This document shows positions 1 to 12,500 of a DNA stretch of 64,000 bases, piece by piece. The stretch comes from Phoronis australis (taxonomy: Eukaryota > Phoronida > Phoronidae). Within the stretch, counting starts at the first letter, position 1, and each line of letters starts with the position of its first letter. The translations under genes and the position numbers were made by a program. Location of the stretch: contig NMRA01000079.1 of the NCBI GenBank assembly GCA_002633005.1, positions 983,148-1,047,147 on the forward strand, written 5' to 3'. The notes beneath the pieces were generated by a model, which had not been told where the DNA came from, ran no database searches, and saw only the letters and a list, made by a program, of their open reading frames with translations.

Positions 1-600
1 ATTGTTTCTTGCTTGAACCATTTTTGGACTCGACTGAAAGTGCTTAAACTCTGCACTATATTCATATTTCTAATTCACCAGCGATGGTGACATAAAATCA
101 CGCGCTGCCGTCATGACTTTGGCCTACAACAATTACTTGTGCAATGAAATGACCTTACGGCAAACACAATGTTCGCCATTTTCTAACGTCCAGGCAGAAA
201 AAAGTTTGAAGGGATTTGATCTACAAAATTGCAATCAGGGCTAATTGAAATGCAACCATTCGTTTCTCGATAACCATATACAATAACTTCAAGATGTTTG
301 CGTTTTATTTACATACACGAATTAGCCTGTGTCAAGGGCGCCCTAGGTAGATGTTCACGCTGGATTACGCACAGCACATGTATGATAACTGCTGAAGAGC
401 TTGTTTATCTCCATGTTTCAGATTTGGCTCAACCGAGCATCCGTGTTTATGGGGGTTCATCGATCTAGGTAGGGCCCAAACAAAATTAACCTGACAATGG
501 TGTTTCGCGTGAATGCAAATCAAGATAATGTAATAAAGTGGTGTGGTGTTATGTTACTCAAGCCTTGTACAGCTGTAAGCAACATTCTTTCTGTTTTCAG

Positions 601-1633
601 AAATATTGGTTACGCAGCTTGCTCCATGTCGGGTCGAATTGGAGGAATTCTTGCCCCGCAGCTGGTATATTTGGTAAGGCTGTGTTTAAATTACTAAAAC
701 GCGCTGTACGTAATCGAATTTATTGTATAACACTATAATTTACAATCAATTTTTCATTGTGATAATCGAAATCAATTCCATAACGCTGTCTACCCAAATA
801 GTATGAATTGTTTAGGACTTTGTTGGCGATAGTGATTGACCTCAGGCCTGACAATTACTGTAAGCCTATAGGAGTCGCACAATGCCCGTTCGGATCGGTA
901 ATAGAAAGCACACAACTGGATTTCATTCCATCAAAAGAGACCAAACAGGGTGCAGTGCTCACAAAATCGACCCAAAGCCATATTTGCACCTGGGAAACCG
1001 TATCATTTTTTTTCACAATTTTTGGCTGCCGACACGGAATTACTATCTTTGCTAGGCGTTCAGAAACACGATTGGAGAGCCACGACAGGATGGGCTAGGA
1101 ACTTTCCACGGAATAACTAAAACTAACTGTCACGGAGATACCCTGAACTTCCAGGTTTGACGAGGTTTCGTACCAAAACCCCAGCTTTCACTCTCAACAA
1201 CTACCGTGTACAGTTGCTGTCGCAAAAATAAGCCAGCGTTTTCTCTGTACCGTCTGCCTAAACCACAACAAAATGCGCATTTCTTTTGAAATAGCCATGA
1301 ATAATGAAAGTTGTGTTGGAGGAAGAACTACTGGCATTAACGGTGATAACGTGGTGTTGTTTTGATCTGAAATCTTCCAGTTCTTCTTCACGCGTGACAG
1401 TACTAATCGTAGGTTTGGAATTAGCTAATTAATTATGATGCCTAATCTTATTTAATTTCCAGAGCGAGTTTCACACCTCCCTTCCGTACATCGTGTTCGG
1501 CTCCCTAGGAGCGGCTTGCTGTGTTGCGGTGTTGTTTCTACCAGAAACTAATAAAGCACCGTTAGCTGATGCACTTGAGCATACCGGAAGGAGAACGGAT
1601 GAGACGGAGGATTTGACCTGTTCTAACCTTTAA
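601..1633 (+). CDS. SLC22-like organic ion transporter, last two exons (5' part outside window)
   Basis: Two coding exons are visible: 601-673 and 1463-1633, ending in TAA at 1631-1633. The first follows a clear acceptor (ctgttttcag) and ends at gtaagg; the second follows tttccag. They join in frame. The first encodes the segment with GRIGGILAP, typical of the eleventh membrane helix of SLC22 organic cation/anion transporters; the second encodes a hydrophobic helix (YIVFGSLGAACCVAVLF) and then LPETNKAPLADALE, matching the LPET..PL.DT..E tail that closes SLC22 proteins. The family are 12-helix plasma-membrane facilitators of organic ions. The preceding exons, including the large extracellular loop, would lie left of the window; I saw none in 1-600. 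Substrate cannot be told from this end. Family call is confident, the subfamily is not. Confidence 0.85.
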
Positions 1634-1753
1634 AATCGTTCTATAGGTAGTTGTATACTCTAAGTGACAATTGACTGTTACTCTTCAACGCTATAGCCCC
1701 CGCTGTGTCGCTTGTTAATTAGATTCATTTTTACACATTTTTGCGTGAACTTC

Positions 1754-1759
1754 AATAAA
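1754..1759 (+). promoter_or_regulatory. Polyadenylation signal of the SLC22-like gene
   Basis: AATAAA about 120 bases after the stop codon of the transporter gene, at a normal distance for its 3' end. Confidence 0.6.
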
Positions 1760-1798
1760 ATGCAAGGTTGGAACACGTAGCCTGGCGTGCGTTCAGTA

Positions 1799-1988
1799 AA
1801 GGTAGGACCTACATGTACATGTACGCTAGGACCTGCGCTAGGACCTACATGTACGCTAGGACCTGCTCTAGGACCTACATGTATGCTAGGACCTACGCTA
1901 GGACCAATGCTAGGACCTACGCTAGGACCTACGCTAGGAGCTACGCTAGGACGTACGCTAAGACCTACATGTACGCTAGAAGCTAGCT
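1799..1988 (+). repeat. Minisatellite, 12-bp unit AGGACCTACGCT
   Basis: About fifteen degenerate copies of a 12-bp unit, several extended by ACATGT into aggacctacatgtacgct. Open frames across it are only a by-product of the unit length being a multiple of three. It abuts a dispersed repeat starting gctaaaatct near 1985, which recurs at about 23761 and 47650 and partly at 9124-9230, so the minisatellite looks like an internal part of a mobile family. Confidence 0.85.
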
Positions 1989-1989
1989 A

Positions 1990-4900
1990 AAATCTTGTCA
2001 AAGTTACGTGTTCTCGTTTAAAATACACTGCAATGTCTACCGTAATCTTGCGAAATTATGCTATTTAGAGAAGTCCCAGCGTTACTGTACTGGAGGCCGG
2101 CATAACTTCTGTATAGCACAGGTGGAGCACCTTTATTTTTATATTTATTTACCTCTATATTGATTTGCTTATAATAACATGTATTTTTTATAAAAATAAA
2201 AGTAATGCAAGAACTCAAGGTTGTTTTTACCTATTGTAGTATTTCACATGACCCCAGTTTAACAAATAACCGTGCAGCAATCATTACTTTAAAACATTGT
2301 CTAACCTACAATGTATTTGATGTTGATTTATTTTTGGTTCAAATAACAGGTTGTTTACTTAGGAATATATTGTTTTTGCGGAAATTTGGCGTAATCCAAT
2401 AGTAACAGCGCTTCATTAAAATTCCACAATACTGAAAGATAGGCAAACTCAAGGTTTGAAAATTCAAGTGACTTTATTCAAACAGCATGTTTCGACGGGC
2501 AAAATGCTGGCTAATAATCTGCCCTGCCCCCCCTTAATAAAAATCCTGGATCCGCCCCTGCTTACGTAATGTCAAATTCAAGATACATATAGTGCTTTAA
2601 ATTCTAGAAATGGAAAACCACCCAGTAATTGTTTACTTTACGGACCAGCAACGGCCGATGCTTGGCCGGTAACGACCGATTCATTGCTGCAGATATCGGC
2701 TCATAAACGAGTCAGCACTGCCATGATTACCGTTTCCACCGCCCACTTCGTCGGTCCAATTCACTCGCCGCCTCCGGCATTTTAACCGTGCCATAACGAA
2801 GCTGACAATGCGGAAATGTTAAAAGTAATGACGTTTAAAACCCAATATCAGGGCCAGAAACAGTCACGAAGAAGTCTGCACAGTTTCCCTAGTCTTTTGA
2901 GGTATCTACCAGATTTTAGTGTGTGATGATGCTGGTTTAAAAGGCCCCATGAACAATATTGCGACTTATAGTTGTGCTAATAGATTGCATTGAAGTCAAC
3001 TACTTTCCTTTTAATAAAAATACATTTATTGATATTGTAAGGCATGTATAAATGTTTGCGTTAGAGTTCTCGCGGTATTTGAACATAGCGTCTGGAGCTA
3101 TACACCAAGGCTTAGTTGCATAAAGCTTCAAAATGTTCCGCTGGATGAGTTTGATTGTTGCATGACGTCAGGTGCATTGTTCAACAATAACAACATGCCT
3201 CGTGATAATGCAATGCCATTATTGCTATAGGGCGTATAAGTTTTATGCAACTGGGCCCAGAAGCCAAAATTATGGAAAAACCCTCGTCATTTACGAGAAG
3301 AATAACATTTATTGGCCTATAAATAACCAGAGTAACTTAACAATAATCATTTCATTGTTATTACCAGAGCAGCTCGGGATATGCCTGAGCTGAGCCTTTG
3401 CTCCATTAGCGCAAAAATTAGAAAGTCCTAGTACCTCGCAGCTGTGAGCATCTTTTAAAACACACCTCTTTTCCAAAATGTAACATTCTTGTCAACTTTC
3501 AGGCGGTTGGGTAAAACATGGCTGCTCTTATTGTGATTGCATTTGGAGTTTCTGTTTTATGTTACCACTACGGTAAATTTAAGGCTGGTCAGCTGGCGTA
3601 CATCGGATACGCCAAATCGACAATTTCCATCTCCAAACCACCAACCTGCTGTGTCCACATCAATTCCAACATCTTTCCATTCATTCTCAGAAATAAAGCT
3701 GCAATTTTTGAGACAGTAGGCTAATGTTTTCAGTACTTTAAAACATTTAATTTCTGAAATGTCTTGTTACTGCATTCTGTCTCTCTCTCTCTCTAGCCCT
3801 TACTGTGCTGCCCCCGTTACACGATATTCGTCATGGTCCACATGTTTCAATTCTCACCGATTTAAATTCGGTTTCTTTTCTAATCGACATTGAAACCGCT
3901 ATCTTTTTTAATTCACAATTTAATTACTTTACATAACAGTCTCAGTGATACGTATTGTATGTGATTGTTTGTTTGTAATTGTTATCATGTTGTATATCTA
4001 CAAGTAGCTTCTGACTACATCTATAAGTATTGCATGTTTGGAATTGGTATAATCAGGATTAATGAATCAGTCTATTGATAACTGTATTGCCATCAGATAT
4101 TGTAATTTAACAAACATAAAAACATAAAAAATATTTCGATACACCGAACAGAGAGGTAAAGCAATGTGTTGTACAACATGGTGTCACATCTTACATTTTC
4201 GACATACATTCTTTATGAATGCTTTTAAATTAACTTGGTCAAAGCACTACAAGTCCGTTGGTAGATTTTGCAAATGGTCTGTTATCAAGAGTTCCAAAGA
4301 ACTGCTCACTGTTCGGGGATTTCTATTTACAAAAGTGTCCCAAATTACTTTCAATGCGCTTTGGAAAGAAGTTTCTCAATGCGTACATGAATTCAGATTG
4401 TTAGTTCCCGGAAACAATGGTAAGCCTCTATGGTTTGATTCGATAGATAACAAGCCCGTTTTCTATAAACAATAGTTTCAAGAAGGCATAGCTCATGTAC
4501 ACGACTTCCTTAATCCTAATAGTTTTTTTCATTAATTATGAGGAGTTTATACAGAAATACGACTTTACCCTCATGTAACTTTATTTTATGGTGTAAGAAG
4601 CTCATTATATGAAAACTGGAGTCATCTCAGAAAGTGAAAGCATCAAATAACTTTACCGTGTGGTCCATGGTACATGTAAATCGAGAGATCTCAAAATTGC
4701 GAAAAAAACAGTGTCAAATAAAATGGAGTGGAAAATTAAATCTCCCGGATACTATAAAATTGCGGTACAATGTTTTTCTCACAGGTACACCCATCCATTT
4801 ACCGGCGTTTCTCTGAGATGGTTCCAGTTTAGGCTGGTTCATAGAATTATAGACTGTGATGATTGGCGTAATTGATAACTCATTGGGAACATTTTGCTTA

Positions 4901-6468
4901 AATGAAAGTGAATCTAATGTCCATGTTTACTGCTCTTGTAACGTTTCTCAACAGTTTTCGGCTAATATAAATAACTGGCCCTAATATGCCGTAGTTTACA
5001 TCTGTCCTTACAATCAGTTCTGTTTGGTGTTCAGGTGGAAGCAGTTTTACAAAGTACGATTCATTGCTTCGGCAAATTCCACATTTATAAACTACAGTTA
5101 AAGTGCAAACATCCCTGCCTTGCACTGCTTAAAAAGGAAGTTCTATTGCATACTTCCAGTGAACGGTATATCATACATAAACTGAATTTGTTTATTTATG
5201 AATAAATCATAGCCTCTAGTTGTTTTTACTGATAAATTACATTTGTACATATCAGAAATTTAAGTTGACCTTAACTGATCCTTGACTGAACAAAAAAATT
5301 ATAACATTGTGAAATTTTGTGATCTGTAACTTACCCATTATATTAAAAAACATAATTATGACGACATCCATTGTAGCCATTCGCTGTTACTCGAACGAGA
5401 ATCAACGTCTTAATCCGAAATCCACAAGGTTAGTTGTTTTGGAATCTAACTGTATAATGCGTGTACGTGCGCAACCACTGTTGCTCATTTTAGTGGTATC
5501 AAGAGAAAGGAATTCCTTCATGTATTAATGGATTTTGTGAATTTCAGTGCAGCAATTATGGTGATTGGGCAGGCCTACTGTTATTTCCAATTAAAATAAT
5601 TGCTGCTTTCAACGGGTTCTAGGAAAAGATTTGCCGAAACAAACCACTTTAAAGGCCTGTGGCCTATATACAAAAAACTGCTTTCGCCGTTTTAACCTTT
5701 TTTGCATGACGTAAAGTTAAAAAAATTATTAACTTTGAGCACGTGCAAACAATTGAAAAAAAATCACTTTCTTAGAACGAATGAATGTTTTAAGGATTAA
5801 AAAGAATAGTCATTAAACAGAAATAATAATGCCATGGTTCTTGGTTAGGCAACAGTGCCAGCCAAGGCGAGAACAAGCATTGGGTAACGTGTTAGGAAGC
5901 GTGCATGAATGTTCCGCTAATTTGTCGTAAGATGAAGTTTGTTCGATTGCTCGTTTTAAACGTCATCTAAATGTCTATTTTTCTTCAATTTACTTTCTGA
6001 TTAGACGTCCTATAACCTTTGGGTCTCCTCCGCTGTTAGAGTCAGACTGGGGATGTGTTTCGCAGACCCATGAACCTTGCGAGCATTCACAGTTTGTTTC
6101 GCGAAAGTTGAGACCTCAACTGAATTCAACAAAAATAGACTTATCTGAAATGACAGATCCGTGAGGTTACAACGTTTAATTGTGGGTTACAGAACATCAC
6201 TTATAGAATGTAATTCTTTTCGATGACATGCATTCCTTTAAATTATAAAATACATTTCCCCCGTTTCCGTTGCCCAAGCAACACTTCGAACGCGTGTGTA
6301 TGTCAGGTACACAACCCATGATAAAGCAGTAGAGTATCTGTATACATCTATAAGAAACTGAAAGCCCAACTCGGAATAACATCTCTACTGTAGAGTTACT
6401 CACGAACCGTAAAAATGATGGATTGTACATTTGTGGATAATACTAATTATTTAAAAAATTCTACCCAG
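1990..6468. other. Intergenic spacer between the SLC22-like gene and P1
   Basis: No coding exon recognised. A short CT run lies at about 3777-3796. A solitary element end (aatcctggatccgcccctgc) lies near 2545. A dispersed repeat at 5590-5830 also occurs at 39936-40200 and, interrupted, at 32373-34420. The 103-codon frame at 4164-4475 has no recognisable family and no convincing start or splice context. Confidence 0.5.
5590..5830. repeat. Dispersed repeat, copy 1
   Basis: Shares blocks with 39936-40200: aaaggcctgtgg, ttttgcatgacgtaaagtt, ttattaactttga and aatagtcattaaa in the same order. Family unknown; probably a non-autonomous element. Confidence 0.55.
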
Positions 6469-6530
6469 GCTACCAGTTCCATCGCACGACATGCGGTCGT
6501 TACTTATAGCGTTGATTGTCGGCATTTTTG
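6469..6530 (+). CDS. P1 exon 1: signal peptide exon
   Basis: ATG at 6491 encodes MRSLLIALIVGIF and the exon ends in phase 1 at gtaagt (6531). A splice acceptor (ttctacccag) lies 22 bases before the ATG, so a 5' non-coding exon probably exists upstream. P5 has the same arrangement, which supports this start. Confidence 0.7.
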
Positions 6531-9500
6531 GTAAGTTTCAATAGTTTTTCTTTTTTTCATCAGGCCTTTGGTTAAAAATGGCATAATAGATTCTGGCTTA
6601 TCTTCTTTTTGATAATTGATGCAGTGATGTGATATTTTCTACAAGCAAATTGTCACCTGATACCACGTGAAATCGGCTGGTATCCTTGTTTTCAATGTGC
6701 GTCACCTGATGCCAGCTGTGATGATTCGCACGATTAACTGTGTTTTTTTTAAAGGTAGCTATGCTTTGAGATTGTGCGTAGATGGAGAGTGAATAATCAA
6801 ATCCAGTAATTAATTTATTATATGATAACCCCTAATTAGACAAGTGAAACCTGTTGTTAAATAAGCAGTCAACTACAAAGAAGAGTAACTACGCTAGCGC
6901 CCCCTTTAAAGATTACTTCAAACAATCAACCAAAAAAATCAGATGTCTCATCTGCTATCCAAGCTAGGACTCTCCACTTGTTGGATGACTGTCCTATTGG
7001 TGAATCTTCGAATTACACACACTGTATAGCGACAGTGTACTTGCTGGTCACCGTCTCTAGTGATGCAACACTTGCAAGCAATTTCTTCTACCCGCGATTC
7101 TTCTTCATGGTCACAGTCTCTGGCTGGTGACGCAACACTTCAGGTAGTATCTTACTACCCACGATGCAACTGACAAGCTTTTAGTTAACTTCCTGTTCGT
7201 TAACCCTTGCACTTGCCAAGATCCTTTCTAGAATCTCCCACGAAGTGGCTCTGTCGTACAATTTCCTTTGTACACTGTAGCAAGTCTTAATGCTTCAACT
7301 ACTATATAGCGCATCTGAATATCTTGTTGACTTAAGCCCATATTATAATATTCTACTTATTTAGCGATTGGTTAATAAAAACCACATGATCATATCCAAT
7401 CATATCATTTGCTGTTACAGTTTGTTCTCAGAATTTTCTAGAATCTTCAGAATATTTTGACCCCAGAACCCAAAGCTGTAAATACCATTTCAAAATAGAT
7501 TTTGACGTTAAAGTACATGTCAACAAGTCTGATACCATGATAATTTTGGGCTACTTAAAATGGATACATTCTTACTAATTACTTAATCAATATTTATTCT
7601 GACAGGAGTCTTTCTTTTTGCCCCAGTGCCACCTGGTGCAAGCTTTGAGTCTTAGGTACATGTGCATGTACATGTATCACAATGAGTCGAGCGCTTACCA
7701 AAAGATCTTATAGTGCCAGTAATTTTGATATAGTGCAGTTCACTTCTTGATTGACAGTACTGTTTTTATGATAACAAACTTCGTCTTGGGGATTAAGATA
7801 TACCCGTATTGTCAATAGACATCAGCGATGATATCATAGGTTAGACTATGTGACGCAAGCTTGTCGCACGAATATCGGTAGATCCAGTTTTCATACATAT
7901 AATGAAGGTTGTGGCAAGTATCGGTAACTGGATCATGTGCACCCAAGTTGTACATACGATATTCATGCAGCGCGTATTGTTATGTCCAACAAAAATGCAA
8001 CAAAGAAGAACAATAAAGGTTTTGCACTTAGGAGGTGAGAACTCTGCGACGCTTTTACGCCTGTCGTGTGGATCTCGCAAATTAACCTCGCGACCTCCAT
8101 ACCACGTCAATTAGCGCGTCACAGATCAAAAGGTGTGGCGTTTCATTCCGAATGAAAACAACGTGTAGTTTTAACATGGTGTTATTATTCAAAATTAATA
8201 TATTGGTTCAAGAAATTATGTGGGTTCTTTCGATGGACTTTGGAACGTCAACTTCTAATAAATGTAACATCGTATACTGTACGTTTAGAATAATCGTATA
8301 CACTGTACATTGTATAATATAGTATCTAATAGATTAATTTAATGTTCATGAGTTCCCACCGTGACCCTGTGTTTAAAAAGAGTTTTGTTAATACATCTTG
8401 TTGTGAGGAAAGTCCGCGGAGAGCCTCCTTTTTCACCGAGACACGAACATGAGTGTTTGCGGAGACTTTAGTAACAGGAACTTAACTGAGAACGAATCTG
8501 TGTTAAAATTTTCTAAATAAGTGGAAATTGCACAGAAATACCATCTGTTTGTTCGCTGCACGAGAGCGTGGAATGTCAATGTGGAACATGCAATTTGTTC
8601 GGCACATTACAAGGAGTAGTATTTTGACCAAATACAATATCGGCGTTACGATGAAGGAATCGCCGCCTGGTAAGTGTATTTGCAAATTGTATTAATAATG
8701 AAGAAACTGCCTGGCATTCTTGAGCGAATGATGCCAGTCTGTCGACCACGGCCGTTCCAGATCGAGGGCTACGACACGTAGACTTATGTATTGCGTTTAG
8801 ACCGTGTTCATTTCTTCATGGCAATTTGGTGACCAAGACATGTTGTAGCCTTTGGTATCAGTGATCATTAACATAATAAGAGTCTATTTTTGTGATTATT
8901 TGCCACCCCTTGGTTCAACTGGTTGAGTCTCACAAATGTCTGAAGCATCTCTTGGGCAGGTGATTCGAGTTCATAAGGCCTCAAACCCGAAGAAAACTCA
9001 CTAAGTGGGAAATTGAATTTATTGTCTCATTCTTCAAGTACTTGAGTGTTATGCCCGTATCCACTCTCTTCTGTGTCAGAATACTAATTGCCAGCCTTCT
9101 GTTCAGTAACGCAATGACATAGCTAAAAAGCAAGATTTCGCAAGCTTACATGAGATATTGCCGTGTATTTTAAGTGAGAACACGTTCCTTCAGCTAGATT
9201 TTAGCTAGGTCCAAGCGTAGGTCTTAGCGTTGCTGCACACATGCCAGTTCTCGCTCAAAATGGTCCTCGTATTCTGATCTGCAATCGATTGGCAAGAGTC
9301 CAAACGCCTTTCTCCCATTTTGTCATTTGGCCGGAAACTTTGGAATAACTAATTTTGTTCAAAATTAAAAAATGGCGGCTATTTGCCATCATAATGCTTA
9401 TTTAGTTAGATTTTATGATATTTATTTCAAACTACCTAACTGAAACCGAAAAAACTAAGAAATTTCGCACTGGCACAGTAACTCTTTAGGAAATTCTATG

Positions 9501-12500
9501 TTGTTCATTACAAGTCTAATCCTTTTTAAGGGAGTACTCAAAGTGCAAAAGGCGAACAGGATCCCTCGAAATCGCGACGAATCCCTATTGCGTTTGTTAT
9601 ATCAGAAAACATGACCAAATGTCTAACCGATAGCAATGTCAAGAAACGACCCTCGCTGGAAAAGCTTATTCAGAAGAAAGTCACAGGCCAGGTCAGTGTA
9701 ATCGTCGGAAATATGTATGTGTCCATGCAAGTAACGAACAATTTTGCAATTTCGTATCACGATATCCACAGTTAGGTGGTCGAATACCAACCAATGCCTT
9801 CAAGTTTCAGCGAATTTGTAAAATGTCGTTTCTTTAGGTAGTTTTTCTGTGTTCAAGCAGATGATTAGGTCATAGTTACATAATAACGTCGGGATCGTCG
9901 CATGACACTTGCAGTATTCCATCACATGTTTCAGTAACAATTTTTTTAAAACTTGTCATGGAAAGAAACCAATATGTTTGCTAACCTTAGAAACAAATTC
10001 GTACGAACAGTCAACCTATGATTCGCTGTCACACTGAACATAATTAAGATTACAGAACTTGCATTTCAAAAGTCATTCCATTCATTACTATTTTAATTAA
10101 TGGTTGCTTCCAAAGCGCTTTCATTGGGAATTGATCGATTGCATTGTGCAGGGTTAGTAAATTTATAAATGAGACGCAAACAAAGTTTAGTTTTTACTAT
10201 ATTCTGCAATCAAAAATACCAACACATAAATGTTCGCTCCCGGATATAGTAGCTACTCTGATGCTCTCAATTCTACAAAGAAAGCAATTCTCGAAATGCG
10301 GGTCCTTGCAAGAGACTATGGAATGTTTTAACGAAAGTTAAAACCCTCCAAATTTATCTGATAATATTTCAGTTCAACAAATTGTGGAGAAAGCCAAAAC
10401 TGGGCGCAGACATCGATATTAAGGTTGAAGTGCCTTTGATCCATTACATGACGAAAAAAGAAGAGGTACAGTGTACATGTATAAATCATTAACAAGGCAT
10501 TTGCGTATAGCATCTGCAAGAATTATTCGACATTGGCGTTTAGGGATGTAGGGACTGGTGGAGTAGGAGCAATGGACTGCCAGACACAATTCAGTCAATC
10601 AGTATGAAACCAACCAATGGAACTGGAGAGAGTACACTTTTATGTCCAATCAGCAAATGGCGAGGACACGCACATCCCTCAAGTATTAAACTTTACCTGT
10701 GTTCAAACAAGTAATGCTGCCTGCACATTATGTATTTCTTACAAAACGCCATCTACCCGTAAGTGTCACAAATAAACGAGGCAGCTAGTCCATGTAAAGA
10801 CTTATACATGTACGTCTAAGTTCTTGAAATGTTTTGTCGAGCGGCATCTGACGCTTGGAATGTTGTGGGCAATCGTCTGATCCCCAAGAAAAACTTTCAC
10901 AGTGACCTGAAGATTTGAAGAATCATTCATATAAATATGTACATAACATGGTTTAAATGCATTTGCCATGCTGCGGATTCATGACCAGTGCTGACACCTA
11001 ACGAAGCACAATAAATTTTACATAGACAGCGCTTTTGTTTACAGCAAGAGTGGATATTCCTGGCTAAACTGCACTCGAAAAGTCCATCTACAAGCGAAAG
11101 TCTACGCGCCTTTTCGTGGTGGTTACATGACCAAGACGTCTGGGTCAAGAGCAAGGCTGTTACAACCGTTCTCATCATCGACTCGTAAGAGTACATTTCA
11201 CGAACAGTAACTCATTGTGGAGACCAAAACTATGCTTCAATGTCACAATAAATAACAATCGAGTCGTCCTTTATCGAACTTCAAGCTACATTCAGAAGGT
11301 CAGCTACTGTAAATCAGCGACATTTACATTTACATTTACATTTACATACATGTATGTCAAAACTTCCTTCAGCAAACACCGTATCCGACGTGCGACTATC
11401 GCTTTGCAGCGAAACCGTGCGTATTGTGCCAACGTTGTCTAGTGTAGTTGAGCGCAATCACGTTCGTTAGAAATCATTTCTTTTAGAAGTTTTCACAAAT
11501 CGTTAACCAATCGTAGCTGTAAAAGCATGAAAAGGTCGGTTAGAGATGTCAGTACAGATTGGCTCAATTTTAACAACGTCATTAAACAATACATGTAAGC
11601 TACTACCGATATTGATGAGAGACAGCGGTAGCTCGCCAGCACTGTTTCTCTTGTTGAATAAGGGTCACTACATGGCGTATACGGTTCTGAGATTCTACCA
11701 CAAAGACAAAATATGAACATTCGACGACAGCGATATCTGTCAGCGTTACAGTCAGAAAATGCATTCCGCTGTAATATTCTCCGTTTCGGTTTTAGGGATT
11801 ATTCCATTGGCGAAGGAGGAAAATTTTATTTCACCATATACACTAAAGGGGGATTGTGCGATCGAAATACCGTAACTGTGATGACCGGAGGTTCCGCGGC
11901 CAAGCCACTACAATTGGGCAAGTTAGCAATGGCGATGGCAAAAGGGTATATTCCTTCGTTTTGATTATGATATCAAAATTAAACTGAATCTCTTCATCCC
12001 ATGATCACAATAAATATTATAATTTGTTTTGTTTCAACACTGATAAGTGAACAAAATGATTCCGATTGCTTCTGTTGTGTTAACTGACGACGATCAAAAG
12101 GTTAGATGAGGGAATTATATTCGCAAGAGAAAATTTGGCTTTGAGGATTACGAGGAATCGGTCACGACATAAAGCTCTTGACGAGACTTGTACATGTACG
12201 ATTATTCACATAGGTTGGGAATTGAGAGACAGGACTGCGTAGGAAATGGCACGTATAACCCATACGCCAAAATGGATTGGTCAGCATGCAGTAAATCAGA
12301 CGCTGCCAGGATATTCAGGTGCGCTATTACTGAAACACAAGTACATGTACAGGTGTACCTTGCTGGATGGAAAGTCAATGTGTTTCGTTCTAAAATATTA
12401 AAGGGTGATGTAGACCATAATCTTAAGTTACTGTAAGTACTTGCTCACGAGATAACCAGGCGTCCAGTCTCAACGTGAGGGTAAACCGCCTTCCACCAAG

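Noticed and set aside
1768-1990. Overlapping open frames with repeated short peptides
   Set aside because: They are the 12-bp minisatellite read in two frames.
4164-4475. 103-codon open frame
   Set aside because: No family resemblance, no splice or promoter context, and neighbours are non-coding; length is within chance for this base composition.
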